Shown: positions 52,519 to 60,777 of the stretch, piece by piece
Layout of the letters: every line of letters starts with the position of its first letter
How positions within the stretch are numbered: the first letter of the stretch is position 1
Assembly: GCF_900167435.1 (NCBI RefSeq)
Contig: NZ_FUWS01000001.1
Coordinates: forward strand, 1-62,549
Reading direction: 5' to 3'
DNA length: 62,549 nt
From: Marinactinospora thermotolerans DSM 45154
GTDB lineage: Bacteria; Actinomycetota; Actinomycetes; Streptosporangiales; Streptosporangiaceae
The notes under the pieces: model-generated
What the model saw: only the letters and a program-made list of their open reading frames with translations
The model's database searches: none
Told to the model about the DNA's origin: nothing
Position numbers and translations under genes: made by a program

Positions 52519-52552
52519 TTAGGCATACCTAAAACACTCAGGCAAGCCTAGG
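52519..52552. promoter_or_regulatory. IdeR/DmdR-like iron boxes
   Basis: TTAGGCATACCTAA (52519-52532) and the weaker CAGGCAAGCCTAGG (52539-52552), 20 bp apart, share the AGGCAnnCCTA core with the TTAGG/CCTAA arms of actinomycete iron boxes. They lie 28-61 bp before the siderophore-interacting protein start. Confidence 0.7.
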
Positions 52553-52739
52553 GTATCCCGAGTGGGCGCCGCCGTGTCACCCCCGTCACGTCGTCTCCGT
52601 TTCGTCCTCCCCCCGTTCCGCTGGTACACATGGGGGAGCCCGCACCGCCGCAGGTCCACGCCCCTCCGTCGTGACGGGGCCGCCTGCGCCGACCCCGACG
52701 CTTCGGCGACGCAGCAGCACGAAAGAGATCCCCACGACG

Positions 52740-53732
52740 ATGGCCATCCCCAAGGCGGAACTGCACCTGCACATCGAGGGCACCCTGGAACCCGAACTCG
52801 CCTTCGAACTCGCCGAGCGCAACGGGATCGAGCTGCCGTTCGACTCCGTCGAGGAGCTGCGCCGCGCCTACTCCTTCACCGACCTCCAGTCGTTCCTCGA
52901 CCTGTACTACGCGCTGATGTCGGTCCTGCGCACCGAGCAGGACTTCGCCGACCTCGCCGCCGCCTACCTGGAGCGGGCCGCCGCGCAGGGCGTGCGGCAC
53001 GCCGAGATCTTCTTCGACCCCCAGGCCCACACCTCCCGTGGCGTGGCGATCGGGACCGTGGTCACCGGGCTGGCCCGCGCCTTGGAGGACGCCGAGCGGA
53101 GCCTGGGGATCTCCTCCCGGCTCATCCTGTGCTTCCTGCGCGACCGCCCCGCCGAGGAGGCCATGGAGACCCTGGAGAGCGCCCGCCCCCATCTGCACGC
53201 GATCACCGGTGTCGGACTCGACTCCGCCGAGATCGGCAACCCCCCGGAGAAGTTCCGTGAGGTCTTCGCCGCGGCCCGCGCCGCAGGGCTGCGCCGGGTG
53301 GCCCACGCCGGCGAGGAGGGGCCCGCCGACTACGTGCGCCAGGCCCTGGACGTCCTGGGCGCCGAGCGGATCGACCACGGGGTGCGCTGCCTGGAGGACC
53401 CCGAGCTGGTGGAGCGGCTGCGCCGAGAGGCCGTACCGCTGACCGTGTGCCCCTTCTCCAACGTCCGGCTGCGCGTGGTGGAGCGGCTGGAGGAGCACCC
53501 GCTCCCCAAGCTGATCGGCGCGGGGCTCGTGGTGACCGTGAACTCCGACGACCCCGCCTACTTCGGCGGCTACGTCGAGGACAACCTCGACGGCGTGCGC
53601 AGGGCGCTCGACCTCGACCCGGAGACCGTTCGCGAGCTGGCCCGCAACTCCTTCCGGGCCGCCTTCTTGGACGAGGAGCGGCGCGCGGAGCTGATCGCCG
53701 AGGTCGACGCCTACCGGTTCCCGGCGGAGTGA
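52740..53732 (+). CDS. Adenine deaminase (adenosine deaminase superfamily)
   Basis: Hydrolyses adenine to hypoxanthine for purine salvage. 330 residues; the zinc ligands and catalytic residues are seen in KAELHLHIEGTLEPELAFEL, HAEIFFDPQAHTSRG, HAGEEGPADYVRQALDVLGA and VTVNSDDPAYFGGYVEDN. The IEGTLEPE and DPQAHTSRG patterns match the bacterial/fungal ADE-type subgroup (Pseudomonas PA0148-like) rather than true adenosine deaminase. ATG 52740 (MAIPKAELHLH) fits the family start; an in-frame ATG at 52671 would add a disordered stretch. It ends in a perfect palindromic terminator. Confidence 0.88.
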   Translation: MAIPKAELHLHIEGTLEPELAFELAERNGIELPFDSVEELRRAYSFTDLQSFLDLYYALMSVLRTEQDFADLAAAYLERAAAQGVRHAEIFFDPQAHTSRGVAIGTVVTGLARALEDAERSLGISSRLILCFLRDRPAEEAMETLESARPHLHAITGVGLDSAEIGNPPEKFREVFAAARAAGLRRVAHAGEEGPADYVRQALDVLGAERIDHGVRCLEDPELVERLRREAVPLTVCPFSNVRLRVVERLEEHPLPKLIGAGLVVTVNSDDPAYFGGYVEDNLDGVRRALDLDPETVRELARNSFRAAFLDEERRAELIAEVDAYRFPAE

Positions 53733-53762
53733 TCCGTCCCGGCCGCGCGGCCGGGACGGATC
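53731..53762. terminator. Perfect 32-bp palindrome terminator shared by convergent genes
   Basis: Arms GATCCGTCCCGGCCGC (53731-53746) and GCGGCCGGGACGGATC (53747-53762). The stop codons of the adenine deaminase gene (53730-53732) and of the small membrane-protein gene (53763-53761) sit at its two ends and form part of it. Confidence 0.85.
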
Positions 53763-53949
53763 AGCCCCGGCCGGAGTCCTGCGGCGGTTCGATCTCCTCG
53801 CGTGTCGCCTCGGCCAGACGTTGCCGCAGCCGCGTCCGGATCTCCTCGGGGGTGTAGGCGCGACGGCGGCGTTCCGCACGCGCGATGACCACCCCGGTCG
53901 CCGCGACGCCCGCGAAGCCCGCCAGGCCCAGTATCTTCCACCAGCGCAT
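53761..53949 (-). CDS. Small single-pass membrane protein, hypothetical
   Basis: 62 residues: one membrane helix (WKILGLAGFAGVAATGVVIA) followed by a basic cluster RAERRRRAYTPEEIRTRLRQ and an acidic-to-neutral end. Similar tiny proteins of unknown role occur in actinomycetes. ATG 53949; a Shine-Dalgarno is not clear. Confidence 0.65.
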   Translation of the reverse strand: MRWWKILGLAGFAGVAATGVVIARAERRRRAYTPEEIRTRLRQRLAEATREEIEPPQDSGRG

Positions 53950-54014
53950 GCGCCTAAGCTACCGGTGTCCCGTCGAGAACGCCCCGGCCCGCGGCCAGAG
54001 AGGACGGCTTCGCC

Positions 54015-54776
54015 GTGACCGAGACCCACATCAGCCTGGACGAGGCCGTCGACCTCACCCGCACCGGTGACGTCTGGGTCTTCCGCGGACGCACCGTCCC
54101 CGACCGGGCCATCCAGGTCACCACCAACAGCCCCGTCAACCACGTGGGCATGTCCGTGGTGATCGAGGACCTTCCGCCACTGATGTGGCACGCCGAGCTG
54201 GGCCGCTCCCTGCCCGACATGTGGTCGGGCACCCACCAGCGCGGCGTCCAGCTCCACGACCTGCGCGACGCCGTGGTCACCTGGGGGGCGAGGTACGGCC
54301 AACGGGCGTGGCTGCGCCAGCTCGACCCGTCCGCCACCCGTGAGGCCGAGGACGCGGTCCTGCGCACGATCGCCCGGTTGGACGGCACCCCCTTCCCCTC
54401 GACGGCCCGCCTCGCCGGGCGGTGGCTGCGCGGCCGGGTGCCCCTGCCTCCGCGACGGGGCCGGGGCGGCGCGGGCGAGCGGAGGCTGGAGACCGCCTAC
54501 TGCGCCGAGGTCGTCGCGCTCACCTACGAGGCCATGGGGTTGCTGCCCGGCGGGCGCAGGCCCAACTGGTATGACCCGGGACGTTTCTGGAGCGGCGACG
54601 ACCTGGACCTGGTCGGGGGGCACCGGCTCGGCGGGGAGATCGCGGTGGACATCCCCGAAGAGGCCCTGGCCGGGCGGACCCGGCCCGCCGCCGAGCGCTC
54701 CCGCCCACGACTGCGGCTGCCCCGTCTTCCCCGCGCTGTGCGCCTTCCCCCTCTCCCCTGGCGGCGCGGCGACTGA
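54015..54776 (+). CDS. YiiX/YebB-like (permuted NlpC/P60) cysteine hydrolase-type protein
   Basis: 253 residues. The pattern GDVWVFRGRTVPDRAIQVTT, NHVGMSVV (His) and ETAYCAEVVALTYEAMGLL (Cys) is that of permuted papain-like NlpC/P60 proteins of the YiiX/YebB group, with circular order His before Cys. Members act on lipids, peptides or lipoproteins. No signal peptide, so cytoplasmic. The Arg/Pro-rich tail (RSRPRLRLPRLPRAVRLPPL) is unusual and may contact membranes. GTG 54015 has AGAGAGGA upstream. Confidence 0.68.
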   Translation: MTETHISLDEAVDLTRTGDVWVFRGRTVPDRAIQVTTNSPVNHVGMSVVIEDLPPLMWHAELGRSLPDMWSGTHQRGVQLHDLRDAVVTWGARYGQRAWLRQLDPSATREAEDAVLRTIARLDGTPFPSTARLAGRWLRGRVPLPPRRGRGGAGERRLETAYCAEVVALTYEAMGLLPGGRRPNWYDPGRFWSGDDLDLVGGHRLGGEIAVDIPEEALAGRTRPAAERSRPRLRLPRLPRAVRLPPLPWRRGD

Positions 54777-55093
54777 ACCGGGGCCGTCGGCCTGTCCCGC
54801 AGGACCGGCGTGCCCCGTTCCCGGCCCCGGGCGGCCGGGTCCCGGCCCGCCGCGCGGTGGACGTCGGGAGGAGGGGCGCCCGGACCCGTCGAGGCGTCGC
54901 CCCACGATGCGTCAACGCTCCCTCTCCCGGCGAGGTGGCGGCCGCTCCCCCGCGTCGGCCTGGATCGCCGGCCGTGTCCGGAATCGGACGTCTCCCGTCC
55001 GTCCCCTCCCGGTGCTGGGGGAACGCGCCGGCCGGCGGGCGAAGATCACGAAAACGCCGGTGTCCGCCGGACGGCCGCTAGAGGATGGGCGAT
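54777..55093. other. 317-bp gap before the MHS transporter
   Basis: GC-rich; no gene. A weak CCGGCGG/CCGCCGG hairpin lies near 55030-55070. No clear promoter boxes. Confidence 0.45.
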
Positions 55094-56395
55094 ATGAACC
55101 CAACCACCGGCGGGGCCGTTGCGGCCAGTGCACCCGAACATCGCCTACCGGTCAGACGGCTGGTGGCGGCGAGCGTCGGCAACGCGATCGAATGGTACGA
55201 CTGGACGATCTACGCGACGTTCAGCATCTACTTCGCCACCCAGTTCTTCCCCGGCGACAACGAGGACCTCGCCCGCATCAACACCTTCGCGGCCTTCGCG
55301 CTCGCGTTCTTCTTCCGCCCGCTCGGCGGTCTGCTCATCGGCCGCCTGGCCGACGTCAAGGGCCGCAGGCCGGCGATGCTGCTCACCATCGTGCTGATGG
55401 CCGGCGGCTCGGTGGTGCTGGCGGTGCTGCCGACCTACGAGCAGGTGGGCTGGGTGGCGCCGGTGCTGCTCCTGCTCGCCCGGATCGCCCAGGGGGTGTC
55501 GATCGGCGGGGAGGTGTCCAACGCCTCGGCCTATCTGGGCGAGATCGCGCCGGCCGACCGCAGGGGCCGTTACTCCTCGTTCTTCTACCTGTCCACCGGT
55601 TCGGCGGTGCTCGCGGCCTCCCTGATCGGCTTCGCGCTGGCCCGCCTCCTGGACACGGAGGCGCTGGAGGCCTACGGGTGGCGCATCCCGTTCGCGCTCG
55701 GCGGTCTGCTGGGGCTGGTGGGTCTGTGGCTGCGTCGCAGCCTGGGCGAGACCGAGCTGTTCGAACGCAGCGTCGGCGAGGGGCGCCGCGCCTCCCGCCC
55801 GCTGCTGACCACCCTGCGGCGCCACCCCCGGGCGGTCGGCCAGGTCGTGGGCTTCACGATGCTGTCGACGCTGTGCTACTACACCTTCTTCAGCGCGCTC
55901 GGCCCCTTCGCCGTCGACGTGCGCGGCGCCGACGACGCGGACGTGTTCCTCGCCCTGTCCGTGGCGACCGCGCTGTTCGTCGCGCTGCAGTATCCGATGG
56001 GCGCCCTGTCGGACCGTCTCGGCCGCAGACCCCAGCTCCTGGTCTGGTCGGCGGCGACGGCGCTGCTGATCGTGCCCCTGTCGAGCCTGGTGGGCACCAG
56101 TCTGGCCGGACTGCTCGTGGTGTTCTGCGTGGGGCTGGGGCTCTACAGCGCCATGACGTCGATCGCGCCGGCCGTCATGAGCGAACTGTTCCCGACGGAA
56201 CTGCGCGGGCTGGGGATCGGCGCCTGGTACAACCTGACCGTGGCGCTGTTCGGGGGCACCGCGCCGTTGGTGATCAGCACGCTGGCCGCGGCGGGGTACG
56301 CGCCCGTCTTCTTCTCCTACGTGGCCGCCGCGGCCGTGGTGACCTTCGTCGTCGTCCTCACCCTGCCCGAGACGCGGGGAGCCGAGTTGCGCTGA
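55094..56395 (+). CDS. MFS transporter, metabolite:H+ symporter family
   Basis: 433 residues with twelve hydrophobic segments. Signature NAIEWYDWTIYATFSIYFA in TM1, then RPLGGLLIGRLADVKGRRPA and IAQGVSIGGEVSNASAYLGE, characteristic of the MHS subfamily, which takes up organic acids, betaines or shikimate by proton symport. Substrate unknown. ATG 55094 (MNPTTGGAVA) has GAGG nine bases upstream; ATG 55085 is possible. Terminated by a 12-bp hairpin. Confidence 0.87.
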   Translation: MNPTTGGAVAASAPEHRLPVRRLVAASVGNAIEWYDWTIYATFSIYFATQFFPGDNEDLARINTFAAFALAFFFRPLGGLLIGRLADVKGRRPAMLLTIVLMAGGSVVLAVLPTYEQVGWVAPVLLLLARIAQGVSIGGEVSNASAYLGEIAPADRRGRYSSFFYLSTGSAVLAASLIGFALARLLDTEALEAYGWRIPFALGGLLGLVGLWLRRSLGETELFERSVGEGRRASRPLLTTLRRHPRAVGQVVGFTMLSTLCYYTFFSALGPFAVDVRGADDADVFLALSVATALFVALQYPMGALSDRLGRRPQLLVWSAATALLIVPLSSLVGTSLAGLLVVFCVGLGLYSAMTSIAPAVMSELFPTELRGLGIGAWYNLTVALFGGTAPLVISTLAAAGYAPVFFSYVAAAAVVTFVVVLTLPETRGAELR

Positions 56396-56396
56396 G

Positions 56397-56430
56397 GGGT
56401 GTGCGCGCGACCCGCGCCGCGCGCACACCC
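56397..56430. terminator. Terminator between MFS gene and sugar ABC operon
   Basis: Arms GGGTGTGCGCGC (56397-56408) and GCGCGCACACCC (56419-56430) between convergent stops. Confidence 0.75.
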
Positions 56431-56437
56431 GATCGGA

Positions 56438-57337
56438 TTATTTGACCGCGCCCATGGACAGGCCGCGGACGAGCTGGCGCTGGGCGATCCAGCCGACGAT
56501 GACGATCGGCAGGGACACCATGGTGGCCGCCGCCGACAGTTGGGCCCAGTACAGGCCTTCGCTGGTGATGAACCCGGTCATGAACACCGGCACCGTGGCG
56601 GCCTGCGACGCGGTCAGGTTGACGGCGAAGAAGAACTCGTTCCAGGAGAAGATCATGCAGATCAGCGCGGTCGCGGCGATACCGGGGGCCATGACCGGCA
56701 GCATGACCGACCACAGCACGCGCGGCAGCGACGCGCCCTCCATCCGGGCGGCCTCGACGATGCCGCGCGGCACCTCCAGGAAGAACGAGCGCAGCATCCA
56801 CACCGCGATGGGCAGGTTCATCGCGGTGTAGAGGATCACCAGGGTCCAGATGTTGTCCAGCATCTTGATGCGACCGGCGATGACGTAGAGCGGGACGATG
56901 ACCGCGACGACCGGCAGCATCTTGGTGGAGATGAAGAAGAACAGCACGTCCTTGGTCTTGCGCACCGGCGCGACCGACAGCGCGTAGGCCGCGGGCACCC
57001 CCAGCACCAGGACGAGCGTGGTGGAGAACAACGTCGCCATGAGGGAGTTGCCGAGGTAGGGGGCGAAGTCGGCGGCGAAGACCTCACGGAACCGGTCCAG
57101 GGTCGGTTCGAAGAAGATCCGGGGCGGATCGGTGTAGGCGTCGGCCTCCTGCTTGAAGGAGGTGAGCACCATCCACAGGGCCGGTGCGACGAACACCAGC
57201 GTCACGGCCCAGGTGAGCAGGGTCAGGGCGAGGCCCCCGGCCCCGCCACGGCGCCGGCGGGGCCGGGGCGCGGGGGCGGGCGGAGCCCCGGATCCCGCGC
57301 GCGCCGCCTTGGGGGACGGCAGGTGGGTGGCCGTCAT
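56438..57337 (-). CDS. Sugar/polyol ABC transporter permease (MalG type)
   Basis: 299 residues with six membrane helices after a Pro/Arg-rich N-terminus and the EAA loop EAARMEGASLPRVLWSVMLP, characteristic of CUT1 permeases. Partner of the permease encoded just upstream, with which it overlaps by ATGA. It ends SMGAVK. No ATPase gene occurs in the operon: a shared MsiK-like ATPase is expected, as is common in actinomycetes. Confidence 0.92.
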   Translation of the reverse strand: MTATHLPSPKAARAGSGAPPAPAPRPRRRRGGAGGLALTLLTWAVTLVFVAPALWMVLTSFKQEADAYTDPPRIFFEPTLDRFREVFAADFAPYLGNSLMATLFSTTLVLVLGVPAAYALSVAPVRKTKDVLFFFISTKMLPVVAVIVPLYVIAGRIKMLDNIWTLVILYTAMNLPIAVWMLRSFFLEVPRGIVEAARMEGASLPRVLWSVMLPVMAPGIAATALICMIFSWNEFFFAVNLTASQAATVPVFMTGFITSEGLYWAQLSAAATMVSLPIVIVGWIAQRQLVRGLSMGAVK

Positions 57338-58251
57338 GAGAGCTTCTCCTCGGTCGCCATGAAGGTGCGGAAGATCAGCCGCAGGGCGAGCGTCGCGACG
57401 ATCATGGTGCCGATCACCACGATCACCCCCATCGCCGCGGACTGACCGATGTCAAATCCCAGGAACGCCCGCTGGTAGATGGTGAACGGCAGGTTGGCGC
57501 TGGCCGTGCCGGGACCGCCCTGGGTCATCATGTAGATGGTGTCGAAGGTGCCGACGACGTAGATGGAGCCGAGCAGCACCCCCAGCTCGATGTAGCGCCG
57601 CAGGTGCGGCAGGGTGACGAAGAGGAACATCTGCCGGGGTCCGGCCCCGTCGACCTGCCCCGCCTCCACGACGTCGCGTCCCTGGCTTTGGAGACCGGCC
57701 AGGACCAGCAGCATCATGAACGGCGTCCACTGCCACACCAGCGCGGTGACCACCGAGGCCACCGGGTAGCTCGACACCCAGTCGACGTCGCCCAGCCCGA
57801 ACGGCGACAGCGCGAACCCGACCAGGCCGAAGACCGGGTCGAACATCGTGGTCTTCCACAGCAGGGCGGTGGCGACCGGGACGATGAGGAACGGGGTGAT
57901 CAGCAGGGTGCGGGCCAGCCCGCGCCCGAAGAACTTCCGGTCCAGCAGCAGGGCCAGGCCGATCCCCAGCAGCATCGACACCAGCACGCAGGAGGCGGTG
58001 ATCAGGATCGTGTTGCCCGCCGCTCCCAGGAACTGGGTGTCGGTGAGCACCGCGACGTAGTTGTCCAGGCCGCTGAACTGTCCCGATCCGGGGCGCAGCA
58101 GGTTCCAGGAGCGCAGCGAGTACCAGATGGTGACGAGGAACGGGAGCTGGGTCACCACGATCGTGAAGATCAGCGCGGGCAGCAGCGGGGCGCGGCGTGC
58201 CCAGTCCCCGGTGCGGCGCGTGCCCTCCCGGGGCACGGCTGTGGTGCTCAT
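57334..58251 (-). CDS. Sugar/polyol ABC transporter permease (MalF type)
   Basis: 305 residues, six membrane helices, EAA loop EAGQVDGAGPRQMFLFVTLP. It forms the channel with the following permease. ATGA overlap with the binding-protein gene upstream and with the next permease gene downstream, so the three are co-translated. Confidence 0.92.
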   Translation of the reverse strand: MSTTAVPREGTRRTGDWARRAPLLPALIFTIVVTQLPFLVTIWYSLRSWNLLRPGSGQFSGLDNYVAVLTDTQFLGAAGNTILITASCVLVSMLLGIGLALLLDRKFFGRGLARTLLITPFLIVPVATALLWKTTMFDPVFGLVGFALSPFGLGDVDWVSSYPVASVVTALVWQWTPFMMLLVLAGLQSQGRDVVEAGQVDGAGPRQMFLFVTLPHLRRYIELGVLLGSIYVVGTFDTIYMMTQGGPGTASANLPFTIYQRAFLGFDIGQSAAMGVIVVIGTMIVATLALRLIFRTFMATEEKLS

Positions 58252-59636
58252 TGTTCCTCCCGCTGGTAGGTCTCGCCGACGGAGCGGGCGTAGTCGTCGC
58301 TCTGTTCCAGGGCTTCGTCGACGTCGATGCGTCCGGCGATGGCCGCGCTGATCTGCTGGCTGACCCGGGTGCCGAGGTCCTGGAACTCGGGGATGGCCAC
58401 GAATCCGATCCCCTCGTAGGGGACGGGGTGGAGGGTGGCGTTGTCGCTGTCGGCGGTCTCGATGGCCTCACGCATGGGCTGGGCGTAGGCCTGCGCCACC
58501 TCCTGGTACCGGGGGTTCTCGAAGGTGCTGATCCGGCTGCCCGGGGGCACCCGTTCCCAGCCGAACTCCTCGCCGACGGTCTCGATGTAGTCCCGGTCGG
58601 TCACCCACTCGACGAACTCCCAGGCGCGCTCGGGGTCCTCGGTGGTGGCGGGGATCGCGAGGGACCACACGTACAGCCAGCCGCTGCGGTCGGTCTGCAC
58701 GACCGGCGCCGGGGCGTAGCCGCTGAGTCCGGCCACCGTGCTGGAGGCGGGGTCCTCGATGGTGCTGACCATGGCGGTGGCGTCGTACCACATGGCCGCG
58801 CGGCCCTGGCTGTAGTGGGTCAGGCAGTCACCGTACCCGCTGTTGGCGGCACCGGGCTGGCCGTGCTCGCGGACGAGGTCGACGTAGAAGTTCACGGCCT
58901 CGCGGTACTCGGGGCTGGTGAGCCCGGAGTTCCACTCCGCGTCGAACCAGCTCCCGCCGAAGGTGTTCACCACGGTGGTGAGCGGGCTCATCACCTCGCC
59001 CCAGCCGGGCAGGCCGCGCAGGCAGATCCCGGCGACTCCGGCCTCGTCGTCGTCGAGTTCGGCGGCGAACTCGGCGATCTGGTGCCAGGTGGGGTTCTCG
59101 GGCATCTCCAGACCGGCCTCGCGGAACAGGTCCTCCCGGTAGGCGAGGAAGGAGGACTCGCCGTAGAAGGGGACGGAGTACATGTCGCCCTCGTAGGACA
59201 GCGACTCGCGGACGGTGGGGATGAAGTCGTCGGCGTCGTAGCCCTCGGTGGCGTCGATGTGCGGCTGGAGGTTGGTCAGCCAGCCGTTCTCCGCCCACTG
59301 CGCGGTCTCGTAGTTGCTGATCATCACCACGTCGAACTCGCCGCCCTCGGTGGCGACGGAGGTGGTGATCTTGGCGCGCGCCTCGTTCTCGGGCAGGGTC
59401 ACGAAGTTCACCTCGATGCCGGGGTGTTCGGCCTCGAAGTGGGACTGCAGGGCGATGGCGTCCTGCATCTGCGGGTTGGCGACGATGGCGACGACGAGCG
59501 GGTCCTCGCCGCCGGCGTTGATCGCGCCGGCTCCGGCGCAACCGGAGAGGGTCAGCGCGCCCGCGGTGGCGACGGCCAGCGCGGCGGGAAGGGGACGGCG
59601 GACGGGGTCGCCGGTCGCCGGGGGGACGGCGCGCAT
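58248..59636 (-). CDS. Sugar/polyol-binding lipoprotein of ABC transporter
   Basis: 462 residues. Lipoprotein signal (AALAVATAGALTLSGCAGAG), then a CUT1-type extracellular binding fold: AIVANPQMQDAIALQSHFEA, MYSVPFYGESSFLAYREDLF, and WLYVWSLAIPATTEDPERAW. It captures the substrate outside the membrane and hands it to the permeases. ATG 59636 follows GGAGGAGTGAGG, two bases after the dehydrogenase stop. The linked polyol-type dehydrogenase suggests a sugar alcohol as ligand. Confidence 0.92.
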   Translation of the reverse strand: MRAVPPATGDPVRRPLPAALAVATAGALTLSGCAGAGAINAGGEDPLVVAIVANPQMQDAIALQSHFEAEHPGIEVNFVTLPENEARAKITTSVATEGGEFDVVMISNYETAQWAENGWLTNLQPHIDATEGYDADDFIPTVRESLSYEGDMYSVPFYGESSFLAYREDLFREAGLEMPENPTWHQIAEFAAELDDDEAGVAGICLRGLPGWGEVMSPLTTVVNTFGGSWFDAEWNSGLTSPEYREAVNFYVDLVREHGQPGAANSGYGDCLTHYSQGRAAMWYDATAMVSTIEDPASSTVAGLSGYAPAPVVQTDRSGWLYVWSLAIPATTEDPERAWEFVEWVTDRDYIETVGEEFGWERVPPGSRISTFENPRYQEVAQAYAQPMREAIETADSDNATLHPVPYEGIGFVAIPEFQDLGTRVSQQISAAIAGRIDVDEALEQSDDYARSVGETYQREEQ

Positions 59637-59638
59637 CC

Positions 59639-60643
59639 TCACTCCTCCGTTCCGCCGGGCAGGACCTGGATCTTCACGCCGGCGCCGGCGCGCATCAGGC
59701 CGAGCGCCTCGGGGAAACGTTCGAGGGGCAGCGCGTGGGTGAGCAGCGGCGCGGTCTCGATCGCGCCGGAGGCGATCAGGTCCAGGGCCGCCCCGTAGCT
59801 GTGCAGCACCGCCATGGAGCCGACGATCGTGATCTCGTCGTTGTAGACGCGGAACGGCGACAGGCTGACGCGCGCGTTGTCGGGGGCGACGCCGAACACC
59901 AGGAAGCGGCCTCCCCGCCGCAACGCGCCCAGTCCCGCCTCGATCGCGGCGGGCACGCCGGTGACGTCGACGGCGGCGTCGAAGCGGACGCCGTCGAGTT
60001 CGGCGACGTCGGTGGCGATGGCCTGGGCGCCCAGCCCGTCGGCGATCTTGACGCGCTCGGGGTTGCGGTCGACGACGGTGACGCGGGCCCCGGCGCGCTG
60101 GAGGAGCTGCTGGAGCATCAGGCCCATGGTCCCGGCGCCGACCACGAGGATGTTCTCGCCCGGTTCGGCGCCGAGGCGGCGCAGGCCGTGCACGGCGCAG
60201 GACAGCGGCTCGACCAGGGCTCCCTCGCGGTAGCTCATCGTGTCGGGCATCCGGTAGCAGTTGGCGGCCGGGACGGCGACGTACTCGGCGAACGCGCCGT
60301 CGACGGTGTCGCCGGTGGCCGCCCAGTTGGCGCACAGGTTGCCGCGGCCCGCGCGACAGAACTCGCAGTGGCCGCAGAACAGCGAGGGGTCCACGGCGAC
60401 CCGGTCGCCGGGGCGCAGCCCGCCGGGGGCGGCGGAGCCGACCTCGACGACCTCACCGCTGAACTCGTGGCCGGGGACGAGGGGGTAGGGGCTGGGCGGG
60501 AATTCCCCGTCGGCGATGTGCAGGTCGGTGCCGCAAATGCCGCACGCCCCCACTTTGACGACGACTTGGTGCGGGGCGGGGGTCGGATCGGGTCTCGTCC
60601 CCACCTCCACCTCGCCCGGACGGGGGATGATCGCTGCGCGCAC
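59639..60643 (-). CDS. Zinc-dependent polyol/sorbitol-type dehydrogenase
   Basis: 334-residue medium-chain dehydrogenase. Catalytic zinc ligands in GACGICGTDLHI and GHEFSGEVVEVG, structural-zinc Cys in CGHCEFCRAGRGNLC, and nucleotide motif VVGAGTMGLMLQQLLQ. It oxidises a polyol or secondary alcohol with NAD. First gene of the ABC operon, divergent from the SorC regulator. GTG 60643 has GAGGAG before it. Confidence 0.9.
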   Translation of the reverse strand: MRAAIIPRPGEVEVGTRPDPTPAPHQVVVKVGACGICGTDLHIADGEFPPSPYPLVPGHEFSGEVVEVGSAAPGGLRPGDRVAVDPSLFCGHCEFCRAGRGNLCANWAATGDTVDGAFAEYVAVPAANCYRMPDTMSYREGALVEPLSCAVHGLRRLGAEPGENILVVGAGTMGLMLQQLLQRAGARVTVVDRNPERVKIADGLGAQAIATDVAELDGVRFDAAVDVTGVPAAIEAGLGALRRGGRFLVFGVAPDNARVSLSPFRVYNDEITIVGSMAVLHSYGAALDLIASGAIETAPLLTHALPLERFPEALGLMRAGAGVKIQVLPGGTEE

Positions 60644-60679
60644 GGTGGCTCCTCGGTTCGCTTCACTCGTAAGTCCGCT

Positions 60680-60705
60680 CAAAAGAGCGATGTATCGCTC
60701 TTTTG
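60680..60705. promoter_or_regulatory. SorC-type operator in divergent promoter
   Basis: Perfect inverted repeat CAAAAGAGCGA (60680-60690), TGTA, TCGCTCTTTTG (60695-60705), between the divergent dehydrogenase and regulator starts. It stands out by its AT content. Most likely bound by the adjacent SorC regulator. Confidence 0.72.
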
Positions 60706-60777
60706 GTGCGGCCATTGAAACGTCCCGGAAACCCCGTGTCAACGTATGATTTCACCGATGAGCACACTGGCACTCAC

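Noticed and set aside
50650-52551. A 633-codon plus-strand frame through the 1.15-kb gap and the siderophore-interacting protein gene.
   Set aside because: The right half is antisense to a clear gene, and the left half is Arg/Pro-rich with no ribosome binding site.
52548-54905. A 785-codon minus-strand frame over adenine deaminase and the YiiX-like gene.
   Set aside because: It is antisense to genes with recognisable motifs, and low stop density is expected at this GC content.
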